A DNA stretch of 64,000 nt from contig JAFUWV010000010.1 in NCBI GenBank assembly GCA_017477325.1, positions 186,001 to 250,000 on the forward strand, read 5' to 3'. The notes under the pieces are model-generated. The model saw nothing but the letters and a program-made list of their open reading frames with translations, had not been told where the DNA came from and ran no database searches. The stretch is from Paludibacteraceae bacterium. GTDB taxonomy: Bacteria; Bacteroidota; Bacteroidia; Bacteroidales; Paludibacteraceae. Every line of letters begins with the position of its first letter. Position 1 is the first letter of the stretch. The translations under genes and the position numbers were made by a program. This document shows positions 1-8,796 of the stretch, in pieces.

Positions 1-1
1 G

Positions 2-3000
2 TCAGTGGAACTTTCGAATAGGGCCGTTACCGTAGAGTTCCAAGCCGAAGAGCACTGCAGTCTCAGTTTTGCATCCCTTGACGGGGTCTCCTTCGAGGGT
101 GGCACAGCATACATCGGTCAGGAATTAAATTACGGATTTGCTATCACCGACAGAGGATATGCGTTTGTCGACGGCTCACAGTCATACAATATAACTATTA
201 CGCTGACAGAAGATATGGTCAGCGCGGACAACAAGATTGTCATCAAGAGCAAGCCCGTCATCAAACAACAGGGATACACTCTGAAAATAACAGAGCAGCC
301 CCATGCTGTTTTGCGCTATTTCAAACTCAATGGAACAGATACTACGACCAATGTAGCAGTATATCGCAACGACTATCTGCAACTCGAATATGCCACCGAG
401 GAAGGATTCAGCTTCTGCGCAAGCAAAGATACGGTCTACAAAATCGAGGCGAATGTATATAATTTCATCATTACTGACAATTCCATCAGCATCAACGTCC
501 CTGATGTTTGTATTGCTCCGCCTCTTATCGATTTGAATATGGTTGATGACTCCACTGCACTGATTTCATGGACAGGAAACTTCGACAGCTACAAACTCTT
601 CGTGATGGAGCAGCCTGTCGAAGGAGACATTGACTATCATAAGGGTTCAGTATTGCTCACTGAGAAAGAGTATCAGGCTACAGACCTCACTCCCGGAAAG
701 AAATACTATGTCTATCTGCAGGGGTTGGGGGATGTCAATTCCGAATGGGTGACACTTACATTCGTAGCAGGTGCTGACAAGTGCGTTCTCAATATCTATA
801 TGCAGGACGCATACGGTGACGGTTGGACAGGATGCGGACTCAACTTCATTGAAGGAGTCGACACCACTTTCATTACACTTGACGGCGAGATAGACACTAT
901 GAAATACTACTCTTTCGGTGATACACTCCGTGTGGAATGGGTGACAGGCGGTTATCCGAGTGAAGTAGCCTTTGAGATTACCGATTGGACAGGAACCGTG
1001 TTGGCATCGGCAGCATACGATCAGGCAGGTTATTACCCGCAAGGGGAGAGGTTTGTTGAGAAAGTAATCTGCGAGCCTGATCATGACGTTTGCAAAGCCA
1101 AGATAAGCAATTTCAAATTCACCGTCAACGATGGTGGCGCTACCTATTCACTCAGTTGGTCAGGTCATGATGCTGCGTCATATCTTGTTGCTGTCACTCA
1201 GAATCCTGCTCCGACCGCTGCATACCTCGATTCTATTGCTCAGCAGACCACCGATACACACTTCGATTTCGCGTGCAGGAAGTTCCATCTATACGATGCT
1301 TATGTAAAACCTGTATGCTCCAACGGAGAAACGAAACAATGGTCGGGTTATGTTCTGTATGCTGACACGGCACTCACTTCGCATGCCGATACCGTTGAGA
1401 ACGCCATACCTATTGCTCTTGACAGTCAGCACAGCGGACATTTCTTTGAAGACGTGATATGGAGCAACGATACGCTTCAGATCTTGTACACCTTCACTCT
1501 CACTGATTCTGCCGACTTGGCAATTGGTATTGATGTAAACAAAGACACCGAGTATTACGTTTCAACCATAATGAAACTTATGAATGAGAAAGGCGAAGTG
1601 CTGCAGAGGGATTATTACCCATGGATGCAGACAAGTCTTGCAGCAGGCAAATACTATGTTTCATTCATGTACTCGCCCTATTATTTGCGAACAATAACAG
1701 ACTATACTGTCACGTTGAAACAACATATAGAGCCTGTTGCCCTCAAGCCGATAGAACTCGACTTTACAGAAACCTCCGACTTTACCGATGCTGTGCCGTT
1801 GTATTTTTACTACCGCATGCCGCTCACCAAGGGCTACAAGTTTACCGTTACCGACACGGCAAATGTATATCTGTCGGTATATAACGAATTTTCGACGGAT
1901 GTATATTTAGTGCTCCTCAAGGAGAATGACAGCATACCGGGCACCTATGAGGCTTTACACTCCTACTACTCGTTCATTTGTTCGAGAATCGACCCGGGGA
2001 CTTATGCCGTATATGTCTGCGGAGGATACGAGAACAAGCTGCAAGCTGAAGACCAATATACCGTTGAGTTCAAGAAAACCGACAAAAACTCCATGCCCGC
2101 TACTGAAATCACACAGATTCAGCTTGACACCATTATACACAGCACCGTCAAAGGAACAGATAAAATTTATTCCGTAAAAACCCGTCAGATGGGATACTTC
2201 GGACATCTGTACGAACTTGTAATCGAACAGGACACCTATCTTTCGATGTCGATCGAGAAAGAAAGCGCTGAAGATTATATTTATGCATACATCTTGAATG
2301 ACGAGACGCGGGTTATCAGTTCGATATCCAACGATTCCGAGCTGTGGACACACCTACAGTTGAATGGTGCTGAGGGAGGAAAACATTACTATATAATGGC
2401 TTTCAGCGAGACCTATAATATCGACTATACATTAAGGCTGATCAAATCGGTTGACTACGACAATCCGCCTATCAAGCACACCATCGATGTCGGCAAACGG
2501 TATGAAAGCGACTTGACGATAGACGACATCTACTCGGAGGCACATTGGGGTCCGTACGAGGCATATAAAGTCGCCCTGCAGAAAGACAAGAAATATGCCC
2601 TGTGGCTGCATACACTTGAGGGGGAAACAACCACTACAATGCAGCAGTGGGGATTGGCGTTGATGCATCCGGGCGTAAAGAAAGGCGACTATTGGGGAAA
2701 CAGTGCAACATATAAAACAGGCTATCAAAATTGGCTCGGACTGAAATATACTGCCGATACCACGGCCGAATACACTCTCTTTATCGATGCATACAATAAC
2801 AACAAATACCTCTATGCTCCTTATGAATTCGAGGTGGCGGAAATAAAGCCGTTTGCAGACCTTATGAATCAGGATGCCAAGGCAGTGCAGCTGCCATACT
2901 CCGAGAGCGGACATACAAGCGGGTCGGCTAAATACGAATGGTCGGGCGAGTTCGGGTTCCATACGCCTGTTTCTCAGATCACAAGCGATGCGGGTGCATA

Positions 3001-3682
3001 CGATGCCGTAGCTTTCTCCGTTAAGGTACCTGCAGGAGACACGCTGTTCGTGGAGGCAGGCGGAAGTGCAGATGCTACCATACATATCTTCGACATCACC
3101 GATCAGACGACAATACATAATTATACGCGCGTGGACGACACAAGACACAGTTTCCCGTACGAACATGCATACCGTGTCAATACGGCGGACGCCGAGCGTA
3201 CCTTCATCGTTGTGCTCTCATTCAGCGGTATCATCTTTGAAGACATCAGTTGGAGCATACAGATGGGTATCGGGTCTCAGGCTGTGAAGCATCAGACAGC
3301 ATCTGCCGTGGCAGACATGAATACGGTCGAAATAGTTGAGGGATCTGACGAAGATGAGGTAAAGAATGTTCTCGGAGCACTCAAGCTCTCGGCGGTGGAC
3401 AAGGACAACAAGAAGATATGTGACATCACGAACGACATACGTTGGTGGCGCGTTGATTTCAGCAACAACCGTGCGCAATACGAAGTCAACAACAGCGACC
3501 TGCCTTTCGGATACGAATTCGCGAACGGCACCGAGTGGATAGAAGTCAAGTTCGACTTCGTGGCTGCACTCGAGCAAGTGAGCAACCCGACCTTCCGCCC
3601 GTATAAAGTGATGCGCAACGGAGTGATATACATCGTGACGGAGTTCGGAGTATATAACATCTATGGCGTGAAGGTTGAGTAA
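2..3682 (+). CDS. Large secreted multi-domain beta protein (Fn3-like plus PPC-like repeats), 5' end outside window
   Basis: The frame is open to the window edge, so the N-terminus is missing; a GTG at 5 is only the first possible start codon inside the window. About 1226 residues are visible. Residues 170-260 look like a fibronectin type III domain ending in a typical KKYYVYLQGL strand. Next comes a segment with the DxYGDGWxG motif seen in secreted Bacteroidota proteins (about 270-355), then a second Fn3-like stretch, then from about residue 455 to 1000 several repeats of about 110-140 residues resembling bacterial pre-peptidase C-terminal (PPC) domains. The last 25 residues (YKVMRNG...YNIYGVKVE) match a short ending also found on the protein at 16672-18171 and differ from a T9SS tail. 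No enzyme motif is seen. It is probably an exported surface protein of unknown role; the Fn3 call is firm, the PPC call less so. Confidence 0.7.
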   Translation, partial: SVELSNRAVTVEFQAEEHCSLSFASLDGVSFEGGTAYIGQELNYGFAITDRGYAFVDGSQSYNITITLTEDMVSADNKIVIKSKPVIKQQGYTLKITEQPHAVLRYFKLNGTDTTTNVAVYRNDYLQLEYATEEGFSFCASKDTVYKIEANVYNFIITDNSISINVPDVCIAPPLIDLNMVDDSTALISWTGNFDSYKLFVMEQPVEGDIDYHKGSVLLTEKEYQATDLTPGKKYYVYLQGLGDVNSEWVTLTFVAGADKCVLNIYMQDAYGDGWTGCGLNFIEGVDTTFITLDGEIDTMKYYSFGDTLRVEWVTGGYPSEVAFEITDWTGTVLASAAYDQAGYYPQGERFVEKVICEPDHDVCKAKISNFKFTVNDGGATYSLSWSGHDAASYLVAVTQNPAPTAAYLDSIAQQTTDTHFDFACRKFHLYDAYVKPVCSNGETKQWSGYVLYADTALTSHADTVENAIPIALDSQHSGHFFEDVIWSNDTLQILYTFTLTDSADLAIGIDVNKDTEYYVSTIMKLMNEKGEVLQRDYYPWMQTSLAAGKYYVSFMYSPYYLRTITDYTVTLKQHIEPVALKPIELDFTETSDFTDAVPLYFYYRMPLTKGYKFTVTDTANVYLSVYNEFSTDVYLVLLKENDSIPGTYEALHSYYSFICSRIDPGTYAVYVCGGYENKLQAEDQYTVEFKKTDKNSMPATEITQIQLDTIIHSTVKGTDKIYSVKTRQMGYFGHLYELVIEQDTYLSMSIEKESAEDYIYAYILNDETRVISSISNDSELWTHLQLNGAEGGKHYYIMAFSETYNIDYTLRLIKSVDYDNPPIKHTIDVGKRYESDLTIDDIYSEAHWGPYEAYKVALQKDKKYALWLHTLEGETTTTMQQWGLALMHPGVKKGDYWGNSATYKTGYQNWLGLKYTADTTAEYTLFIDAYNNNKYLYAPYEFEVAEIKPFADLMNQDAKAVQLPYSESGHTSGSAKYEWSGEFGFHTPVSQITSDAGAYDAVAFSVKVPAGDTLFVEAGGSADATIHIFDITDQTTIHNYTRVDDTRHSFPYEHAYRVNTADAERTFIVVLSFSGIIFEDISWSIQMGIGSQAVKHQTASAVADMNTVEIVEGSDEDEVKNVLGALKLSAVDKDNKKICDITNDIRWWRVDFSNNRAQYEVNNSDLPFGYEFANGTEWIEVKFDFVAALEQVSNPTFRPYKVMRNGVIYIVTEFGVYNIYGVKVE

Positions 3683-3777
3683 GCCTTCATACCATAGATA
3701 TACCGTTGCTGACACAATAAAATTGTCCGCACTATATTCGCAATATTCAATAGTACAAACATAAATACATACTGCTT

Positions 3778-4011
3778 ATGAAAACAAAAAGTTTACTTCT
3801 TGTTGCATTTGCTACTATGCTCATCTCCCGTGTTTTGGCATACGAAGCATTCCCGATTGACATCACTTTCGCGGCCGAGGGGCAGTCACAGAAAGTAGAG
3901 AGTGTGATTGTAACCAACCTTACTCACACTGAGATAGACCCTCTGACTCTTAACGGAACCGACATTCTGCGACTAACGGATTCCATTGTGACGGGAGTGG
4001 AAGATATTTAG
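3778..4011 (+). CDS. N-terminal fragment of an amber-split secreted protein (signal peptide piece)
   Basis: This 77-residue frame starts with a clear signal peptide (MKTKSLLLVAFATMLISRVLA) and continues with a short beta-rich stretch ending TDSIVTGVEDI before a TAG at 4009-4011. The next codons continue in the same reading frame into the 4015-7761 frame, which has no signal peptide of its own, so the two are best read as one gene broken by a nonsense codon. TAG serves as a normal stop for other genes here (pth, nth, the FAD dehydrogenase), so general recoding is unlikely. It could be a mutation, a population variant, a sequencing error or a read-through site; the sequence alone cannot separate these. 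Confidence 0.65.
   Translation: MKTKSLLLVAFATMLISRVLAYEAFPIDITFAAEGQSQKVESVIVTNLTHTEIDPLTLNGTDILRLTDSIVTGVEDI
4009..4011 (+). other. In-frame TAG interrupting the 3778-7761 reading frame
   Basis: The frame of the ATG at 3778 and the frame of the long downstream ORF are identical, with only this TAG between them. The codons around it read Asp-Ile-TAG-Ser-Leu-Ala. Removing the stop would give a 1327-residue secreted protein with a signal peptide. Confidence 0.85.
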
Positions 4012-4014
4012 TCA

Positions 4015-7000
4015 TTGGCTATTGCAGAACCTATTCTCACTCCCAATCCTTCTATGAGCGATGCCACACTTATCTTCGATTCAAAGACAAGCGATTCGGT
4101 GAGCGTAAGCATATACACGACCAACGGATTGCTCATAGAGAGTGCCACTTTGGAAGTTGCGCAAGGAAGAAACACGGTGCTTATTCCTTCGCAGATGCCC
4201 GGAATATATTTGGTCAATGTGCGCGGCAAGAACATAAACACAAGCACTCGTTGGATAAGCGGCGGTTCACAATCAACCAACCACATAATGGCAGGCGGCG
4301 CAGGTCAGTGGGAGAATATCGACATGCCTGTCAAATATGTGAGTTTAAGAAAGATGTCGGAGGCTGCAGCTGCGACCAACGTGATACAGATGCTGTTCCA
4401 TGAGGGTGACATTCTGCGCTTCGAAGGCAAAAGCGGCAAGATGACCACTATTGTAGTCAACTCTCCGGTGAGAAGCCACAGCATACCTTTCAATTTCTAT
4501 CCCTGCGTGGATGCTTCAGGCAACAACTACCCCATCATCGAGGCAGGCGGCCTGCTATGGATGGCAGAAGACCTGCACGCAACCAAGAACGTCAGCGGCG
4601 TGAGCATGTTCAACAGCAACGAAGTTGCAGCATGGGCAAGTGCGGTAGAAAACAAAGAGTCGAACGCAATGGCAATGGTGATGGGTGACAACGATGTTTA
4701 CTATACGTATGCGGGTGCCAAACTCGCTCTGCCCGAAGGATGGCAGTTGCCTACTCTTGGCGAGTTGGATGCCGTAGTGAGAAATCTCGGCGGCTATCAG
4801 GTTGCAGGCGACCTGATGAAGCGCTCAGGCGACACCGAGTCATTCCGTGACAAAAGGTCAGGACTGCCCGACTCGCTGCAACTGAGAATCAATCCGAAGG
4901 GCTTTATCAATGCTCAGGGTGTGATAACGGACAACAACAACGGTTTTGTACTCACTGACACCCGCGAGAAGAAGAAAGCCCTGTATATGAAGATATCCAA
5001 CGGCAAGGCAGACGGCAGCATCACGATGGACGGTTTGGACAGTTACGCAGCAGTGCATGTGCGCGGTGTGCGTCCTGCATCAAGTTCATATTCGAATATG
5101 ATAGCAAGGCTGTACAGCAATTCCCACAACGGCATGCCAAGCAAAATGCGTAAAGCAGGTGCCGAAGAAAGCGATGAGGAGAATATATTCACGGGCGAGG
5201 TGAACCCATACACGGGCACTCCTTACGGCGAATACTATTCGATAGACTACTCTACGAAACAGATGGTGATGGATGTGGCAGGTCAGAAATGCATGGGTTG
5301 GGACACTGACATGCCGTTAGACACGAAGTTTTACGGCACCGTATTCATGAATGCCACCAACGGAGAAATCACTCAGAAGCAGGCTGAGGGTGATTGGATA
5401 AAGAACAGTACGGGCGAGAGGATGAACCGCACAAGACTGAAAAAACTCTGCCAACAGAAGACAGCAGACGGAACATACAACACGCTGAAAGTAACATACG
5501 ATGTGACGATACATGATTATCAGTCTGACGGTTCCACCGACGGGCATTGGATGGCAAGAGACATCGAGGGCAAAGAAGGCTCACTCATACTCGAGGTGTT
5601 CGGCAATGCGGAGAGCGATTTCGCCCTCAAAGAAAAGATTACTCTCCCGGGCACATATACGATGGTTGAGTTTGACGGCTTCAAGGAAGACAACACAATA
5701 TGGTCAGAGGAACTCAGAGTCAACGAGTTCTACCTGAAGCGCCTCAATCTGCTCGCTGCGGACTTCAACAACGATGGTGTGGAAGACGTGGTGGTTGGTT
5801 TCTGCGACAAGTGGATGGTGCTCGACGGAACAGACTACACCACAGTGCTTGCCACACGCACTTTCCCGACCGACTGTGTACGCGCTTGCGTGGGCGACTT
5901 GGACGAAAACGGTTATGCCGATTTGGGTGTCATCTTCCAATACAACGACCAACTGCATGTGCGCGTAATGCTTGACGACATCAGCAAGTTTGACGGCGGT
6001 GCCAATCCTGACATCAACAAGTCGGCAGATTATATTGGTACCCTCCCTGTTGAAAAAGCAGGTGTTTCCACGTTTATGGACATCAAGTTCGGCGACATCA
6101 CCAACACGGGCAACAGCGTGCTGTGCTTGGCAGTCTCGAACCGCCATATCAACAAGAATCCGAAATCGGCATTCTATGTACTGAGACGAGGTGAGACGAA
6201 TATTCTGACTCAGATACTGAAATTCGAAGAGGAGCAGAAAATAGTATTGAGCAATTGGGGTAGCGACAGGACAAGCACCAACACCAACAGCACTATCGCC
6301 GTGGTTCACACCCGCGGAATGGGCGAACGTCCTGACGTGCTGCTGCACAACGGTCTGTACCGCCTGAACGATGCGAACGAGTTCGAGGCTGTCAATATAG
6401 GAGGCTACAAAGAAGACGGCAAACTGATAGATGCAGCCATCATGAGCGACTGCGTAGGTGTGGGCCGCTTCACGGAGGACCTGCCTGACGGATACGAGCA
6501 GTTGGCATATTACGGCATCCGCGTCGGCACATTCTCGTCACACAGTTGGAGCAGTTCAGCAGGTGATATCCACCGTCGTGGAATCTATGGCTTCGGCGAG
6601 TTGCTTACGCCTGACGTGACGAAAGGACAGATGTCAAGAAAAGAACTATACAATGGTATTGTATGCTCCCATTGCAATTGGACCAAAGACGGCGATATGC
6701 ACTTTGGTGCCTGTCTGCCCGCCTTCTGCGCCACTTCATACAGCAACATCGACAGCCGCCGTTACAAGTTTGTTCAGTGCCAAGCCACGATGTCTGAGCC
6801 CCGCATCAAGTTCGCCCTTGCAGCCGCACCGTATTGGGCAACCGTTCCCGAGGGCTATGCCAACGCAGGCGAAGCATACGACTACGGAGACAACGGTCCG
6901 AGTACAGAGTGGAAGAAGAGTCAGTCGTCGGCACAAGGCTCCGAGTACTCGAACGGCACTTCGGCAAGCCTCATCTTCGGCTACGAGCAGGAGAACAAAG

Positions 7001-7761
7001 TCTCACTGTTCGGCGTAGAGATAGGCAAGTACGGTTTCGAGTTTGAGACCAATATCAGCTACGATTGGGAAAAGAGTTTCTCTGAGACCACCACTTATAC
7101 GTTCGAGACAGGCTGCTCAGCAGGGCGTGACAACAAGGTAGGTCTGACGATGACACCCGTGTGGCTTTACACCTATGAGTGCATCGAGAGCAGCGACCCC
7201 GACAATATAGGCACAACACTCGTATGCGGTGCCCCGTCGTATCCGCGTGACCTCGAACTCTCGGAGACCGACTACATGATTCTGCGCGGCGACAGGGAGG
7301 ACATACCTGACATCTCGACCGTCTTCAAGCACACGCCGGGCAATCCGCTCTCGTACTACAACAACCCTGATTCAATACAGAGCACGGGTTCTATTCTGTG
7401 GAGCAACAACGACAAGAACCAATACTCGACAACGGGTTCTGACGGAACAAGTTCCTATACTATAGAAGTAAGCACGGAGAACTCCACGACGACAGAGAAC
7501 ACATTCAGCATTGACATGTCGCTTGTGGCATTCGCGGGCGGGCTGAACCAAACATTCAAAGCGGGTTTCGGCGTAGGTTACTCGCACAGTTGGTCAAGCA
7601 CTTACACAACAGGTTACGGTACATCGGTGACGGGCACCGTGCCTCTGCCGAAACGTCTCGGTGACGTGCCTATGTTCGATTGGAACATGTGCCGCTACAG
7701 CGTTAAAGTGGGCGGACAGGAATTCCCCGTTGTGAACTACATCGTAAAGAACACACACTGA
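4015..7761 (+). CDS. Main part of split secreted protein: T9SS-tail-like, FISUMP, FG-GAP-like and Ser/Thr-rich domains
   Basis: 1248 residues if started at the TTG directly after the in-frame TAG; more likely it is the body of a gene starting at 3778. Residues 4-75 resemble a T9SS type A sorting domain (TPNPSMSDATLIF, then a PGIYLVNVRGK strand) although they lie at the N-terminal side. Residues about 160-355 match the Fibrobacter succinogenes major paralogous (FISUMP) domain, with GLLWMAEDL and GWQLPTLGEL. Residues about 580-660 hold FG-GAP/VCBS-like Asp-rich loops (DFNNDGVEDVVVG, DLDENGYADLGV). The C-terminal 270 residues are rich in Ser, Thr and Tyr with alternating polar strands around a hydrophobic patch (MSLVAFAGGL), a pattern seen in beta pore formers, but I see no firm family. 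It is probably exported if the stop is suppressed; function unknown. A 19-bp terminator hairpin follows. Confidence 0.75.
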   Translation: MAIAEPILTPNPSMSDATLIFDSKTSDSVSVSIYTTNGLLIESATLEVAQGRNTVLIPSQMPGIYLVNVRGKNINTSTRWISGGSQSTNHIMAGGAGQWENIDMPVKYVSLRKMSEAAAATNVIQMLFHEGDILRFEGKSGKMTTIVVNSPVRSHSIPFNFYPCVDASGNNYPIIEAGGLLWMAEDLHATKNVSGVSMFNSNEVAAWASAVENKESNAMAMVMGDNDVYYTYAGAKLALPEGWQLPTLGELDAVVRNLGGYQVAGDLMKRSGDTESFRDKRSGLPDSLQLRINPKGFINAQGVITDNNNGFVLTDTREKKKALYMKISNGKADGSITMDGLDSYAAVHVRGVRPASSSYSNMIARLYSNSHNGMPSKMRKAGAEESDEENIFTGEVNPYTGTPYGEYYSIDYSTKQMVMDVAGQKCMGWDTDMPLDTKFYGTVFMNATNGEITQKQAEGDWIKNSTGERMNRTRLKKLCQQKTADGTYNTLKVTYDVTIHDYQSDGSTDGHWMARDIEGKEGSLILEVFGNAESDFALKEKITLPGTYTMVEFDGFKEDNTIWSEELRVNEFYLKRLNLLAADFNNDGVEDVVVGFCDKWMVLDGTDYTTVLATRTFPTDCVRACVGDLDENGYADLGVIFQYNDQLHVRVMLDDISKFDGGANPDINKSADYIGTLPVEKAGVSTFMDIKFGDITNTGNSVLCLAVSNRHINKNPKSAFYVLRRGETNILTQILKFEEEQKIVLSNWGSDRTSTNTNSTIAVVHTRGMGERPDVLLHNGLYRLNDANEFEAVNIGGYKEDGKLIDAAIMSDCVGVGRFTEDLPDGYEQLAYYGIRVGTFSSHSWSSSAGDIHRRGIYGFGELLTPDVTKGQMSRKELYNGIVCSHCNWTKDGDMHFGACLPAFCATSYSNIDSRRYKFVQCQATMSEPRIKFALAAAPYWATVPEGYANAGEAYDYGDNGPSTEWKKSQSSAQGSEYSNGTSASLIFGYEQENKVSLFGVEIGKYGFEFETNISYDWEKSFSETTTYTFETGCSAGRDNKVGLTMTPVWLYTYECIESSDPDNIGTTLVCGAPSYPRDLELSETDYMILRGDREDIPDISTVFKHTPGNPLSYYNNPDSIQSTGSILWSNNDKNQYSTTGSDGTSSYTIEVSTENSTTTENTFSIDMSLVAFAGGLNQTFKAGFGVGYSHSWSSTYTTGYGTSVTGTVPLPKRLGDVPMFDWNMCRYSVKVGGQEFPVVNYIVKNTH

Positions 7762-7773
7762 CGTTGTTTGATA

Positions 7774-7815
7774 AATAGAATCTCTGCCTGCACAATTGCA
7801 GGCAGAGATTCTATT
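7774..7815 (+). terminator. Hairpin terminator after the split secreted-protein gene
   Basis: Perfect 19-bp inverted repeat (7774-7792 with 7797-7815) with a 4-nt loop CAAT, 12 nt after the stop codon at 7761. It has no long U tract, as for several other hairpins in this window. Confidence 0.75.
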
Positions 7816-7887
7816 GTCTATACTACCGCACAACATAAGAAAAATAAGAAACTTAAGATACTTTTTTCAATTAAAATTGAGTGAGTA

Positions 7888-7919
7888 TTTGCGCAATTGA
7901 AATAATTGTTGTACCTTTG
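7888..7919 (+). promoter_or_regulatory. Bacteroidota-type promoter for tRNA-Gln (and perhaps rplY)
   Basis: TTTG at 7888-7891, a 20-bp spacer, then TACCTTTG at 7912-7919. This fits the Bacteroides primary sigma consensus (-33 TTTG, -7 TAnnTTTG). The tRNA begins 48 nt further on. Confidence 0.75.
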
Positions 7920-7967
7920 CAGCCGCTTTGAGAAAAAGTTCTCATAAAGCGCGGTTATAGCGCAAAC

Positions 7968-8038
7968 TGTCCAATGGTATATCGGTATTACGTCAGATTT
8001 TGGTTCTGAAAAGCCAAGTTCGACTCTTGGTTGGACAA
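7968..8038 (+). tRNA. tRNA-Gln (anticodon TTG)
   Basis: A cloverleaf can be drawn completely. The acceptor stem TGTCCAA (7968-7974) pairs with TTGGACA (8031-8037) and the discriminator is A8038. The anticodon stem TCAGA/TCTGA carries the loop TTTTGGT, giving anticodon TTG (Gln). The T stem CCAAG/CTTGG closes the loop TTCGACT, and a short D arm with GGTA precedes. CCA is not encoded. It lies between a matching promoter and rplY, so co-transcription with L25 is possible. Confidence 0.93.
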
Positions 8039-8062
8039 CGAAGAACGCAGTTGCGCTCGTTG

Positions 8063-8080
8063 AGGCGGCAGCCTTTTTTT
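8063..8080 (+). terminator. Weak possible terminator between tRNA-Gln and rplY
   Basis: Short 4-bp stem AGGC/GCCT with a 4-nt loop followed by seven T residues; directly after lies a 6-bp hairpin GTGGCA/TGCCAC (8081-8095). The stem is too short for a confident call. Confidence 0.3.
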
Positions 8081-8156
8081 GTGGCAGTTTGCCACGGTGT
8101 GATGACGAGTAGTGCGACACACAAGAAAAACGCACGAATAAAGTAACACAAAGACA

Positions 8157-8720
8157 ATGAAAGAATTCAATCTCGCCGGTGCTCTGCGCTCGGAGTACGG
8201 CAAAAAGGCATCTAAAAGCCTTCGCAAGCAAGAGTTGGTACCTTGCAACCTTTATGGTAACGGTCAGAACGTGACCTTCACGGTGAACGTGAACGACGTT
8301 AGGAAGTTGATTTACACTCCTGACACAATGATTGTAAACCTGTCGATTGACGGCAAGGAGTGCAAAGCAGTGGTGAAAGAACTTCAGTTCCACCCCGTAA
8401 CTGAGCAACTGTTCCACATAGATTTTCTTGAAGTGACAGCAGAGAAACCCGTGACAGTGGAGATACCTGTTCAGTTGGAAGGTCACGCGGAAGGTGTGAA
8501 GGCAGGTGGCAAGTTGCAGTTAGTTACCCGCAAACTGAAAGTGAAAGCCCTGTACACCAATCTTCCCGACCGCATTGTGATAGACGTCACTCCTCTCGGT
8601 CTCGGCAAGAAGTTGCAGGTGGGCGACCTGAAGTTCGACAATCTCGAGATTGTGAACGTGAAGACTCAGATAGTAGCACAGGTTAAGGCTACCCGTCAGT
8701 CAGCACAGGCAGCGCAATAA
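8157..8720 (+). CDS. rplY: 50S ribosomal protein L25/general stress protein Ctc
   Basis: 187 residues, the long two-domain Ctc/TL5 form (the short E. coli L25 has 94). The N-terminal about 92 residues form the 5S rRNA-binding L25 domain ([22 protein letters not shown], then [15 protein letters not shown]). The C-terminal half is the Ctc beta domain ([20 protein letters not shown], ending [20 protein letters not shown]). It binds 5S rRNA in the large ribosomal subunit. The ATG gives the expected N-terminus. It sits between tRNA-Gln and pth, and the L25-Pth gene pair is common in bacteria, which supports both calls. A strong terminator separates it from pth here. Confidence 0.95.
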   Translation: MKEFNLAGALRSEYGKKASKSLRKQELVPCNLYGNGQNVTFTVNVNDVRKLIYTPDTMIVNLSIDGKECKAVVKELQFHPVTEQLFHIDFLEVTAEKPVTVEIPVQLEGHAEGVKAGGKLQLVTRKLKVKALYTNLPDRIVIDVTPLGLGKKLQVGDLKFDNLEIVNVKTQIVAQVKATRQSAQAAQ

Positions 8721-8742
8721 GAGTGCTGCTCAGCACACATGT

Positions 8743-8775
8743 AGAGACGTCGCACAGAAGACGTCTCTTTTTTTT
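8743..8775 (+). terminator. Intrinsic terminator between rplY and pth
   Basis: 9-bp stem AGAGACGTC (8743-8751) with GACGTCTCT (8760-8768) and an 8-nt loop, followed by a run of T to 8775. It is the only hairpin in the window with a classical U tract. A small 6-bp hairpin (GTGCTG/CAGCAC) precedes it at 8722-8735. Confidence 0.85.
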
Positions 8776-8796
8776 AAAAAGAAAAGGAAAAAGTAC

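Noticed and set aside
647-3715. Several minus-strand frames (for example 2432-3166 and 3218-3715) opposite the first secreted-protein gene
   Set aside because: They are antisense shadows of a long well-supported gene and have Cys/His/Arg-rich composition without domains.
4009-4011. Genome-wide recoding of TAG as an amino acid
   Set aside because: TAG ends pth, nth and the FAD dehydrogenase at sensible positions, so it is used as a stop codon in this genome.
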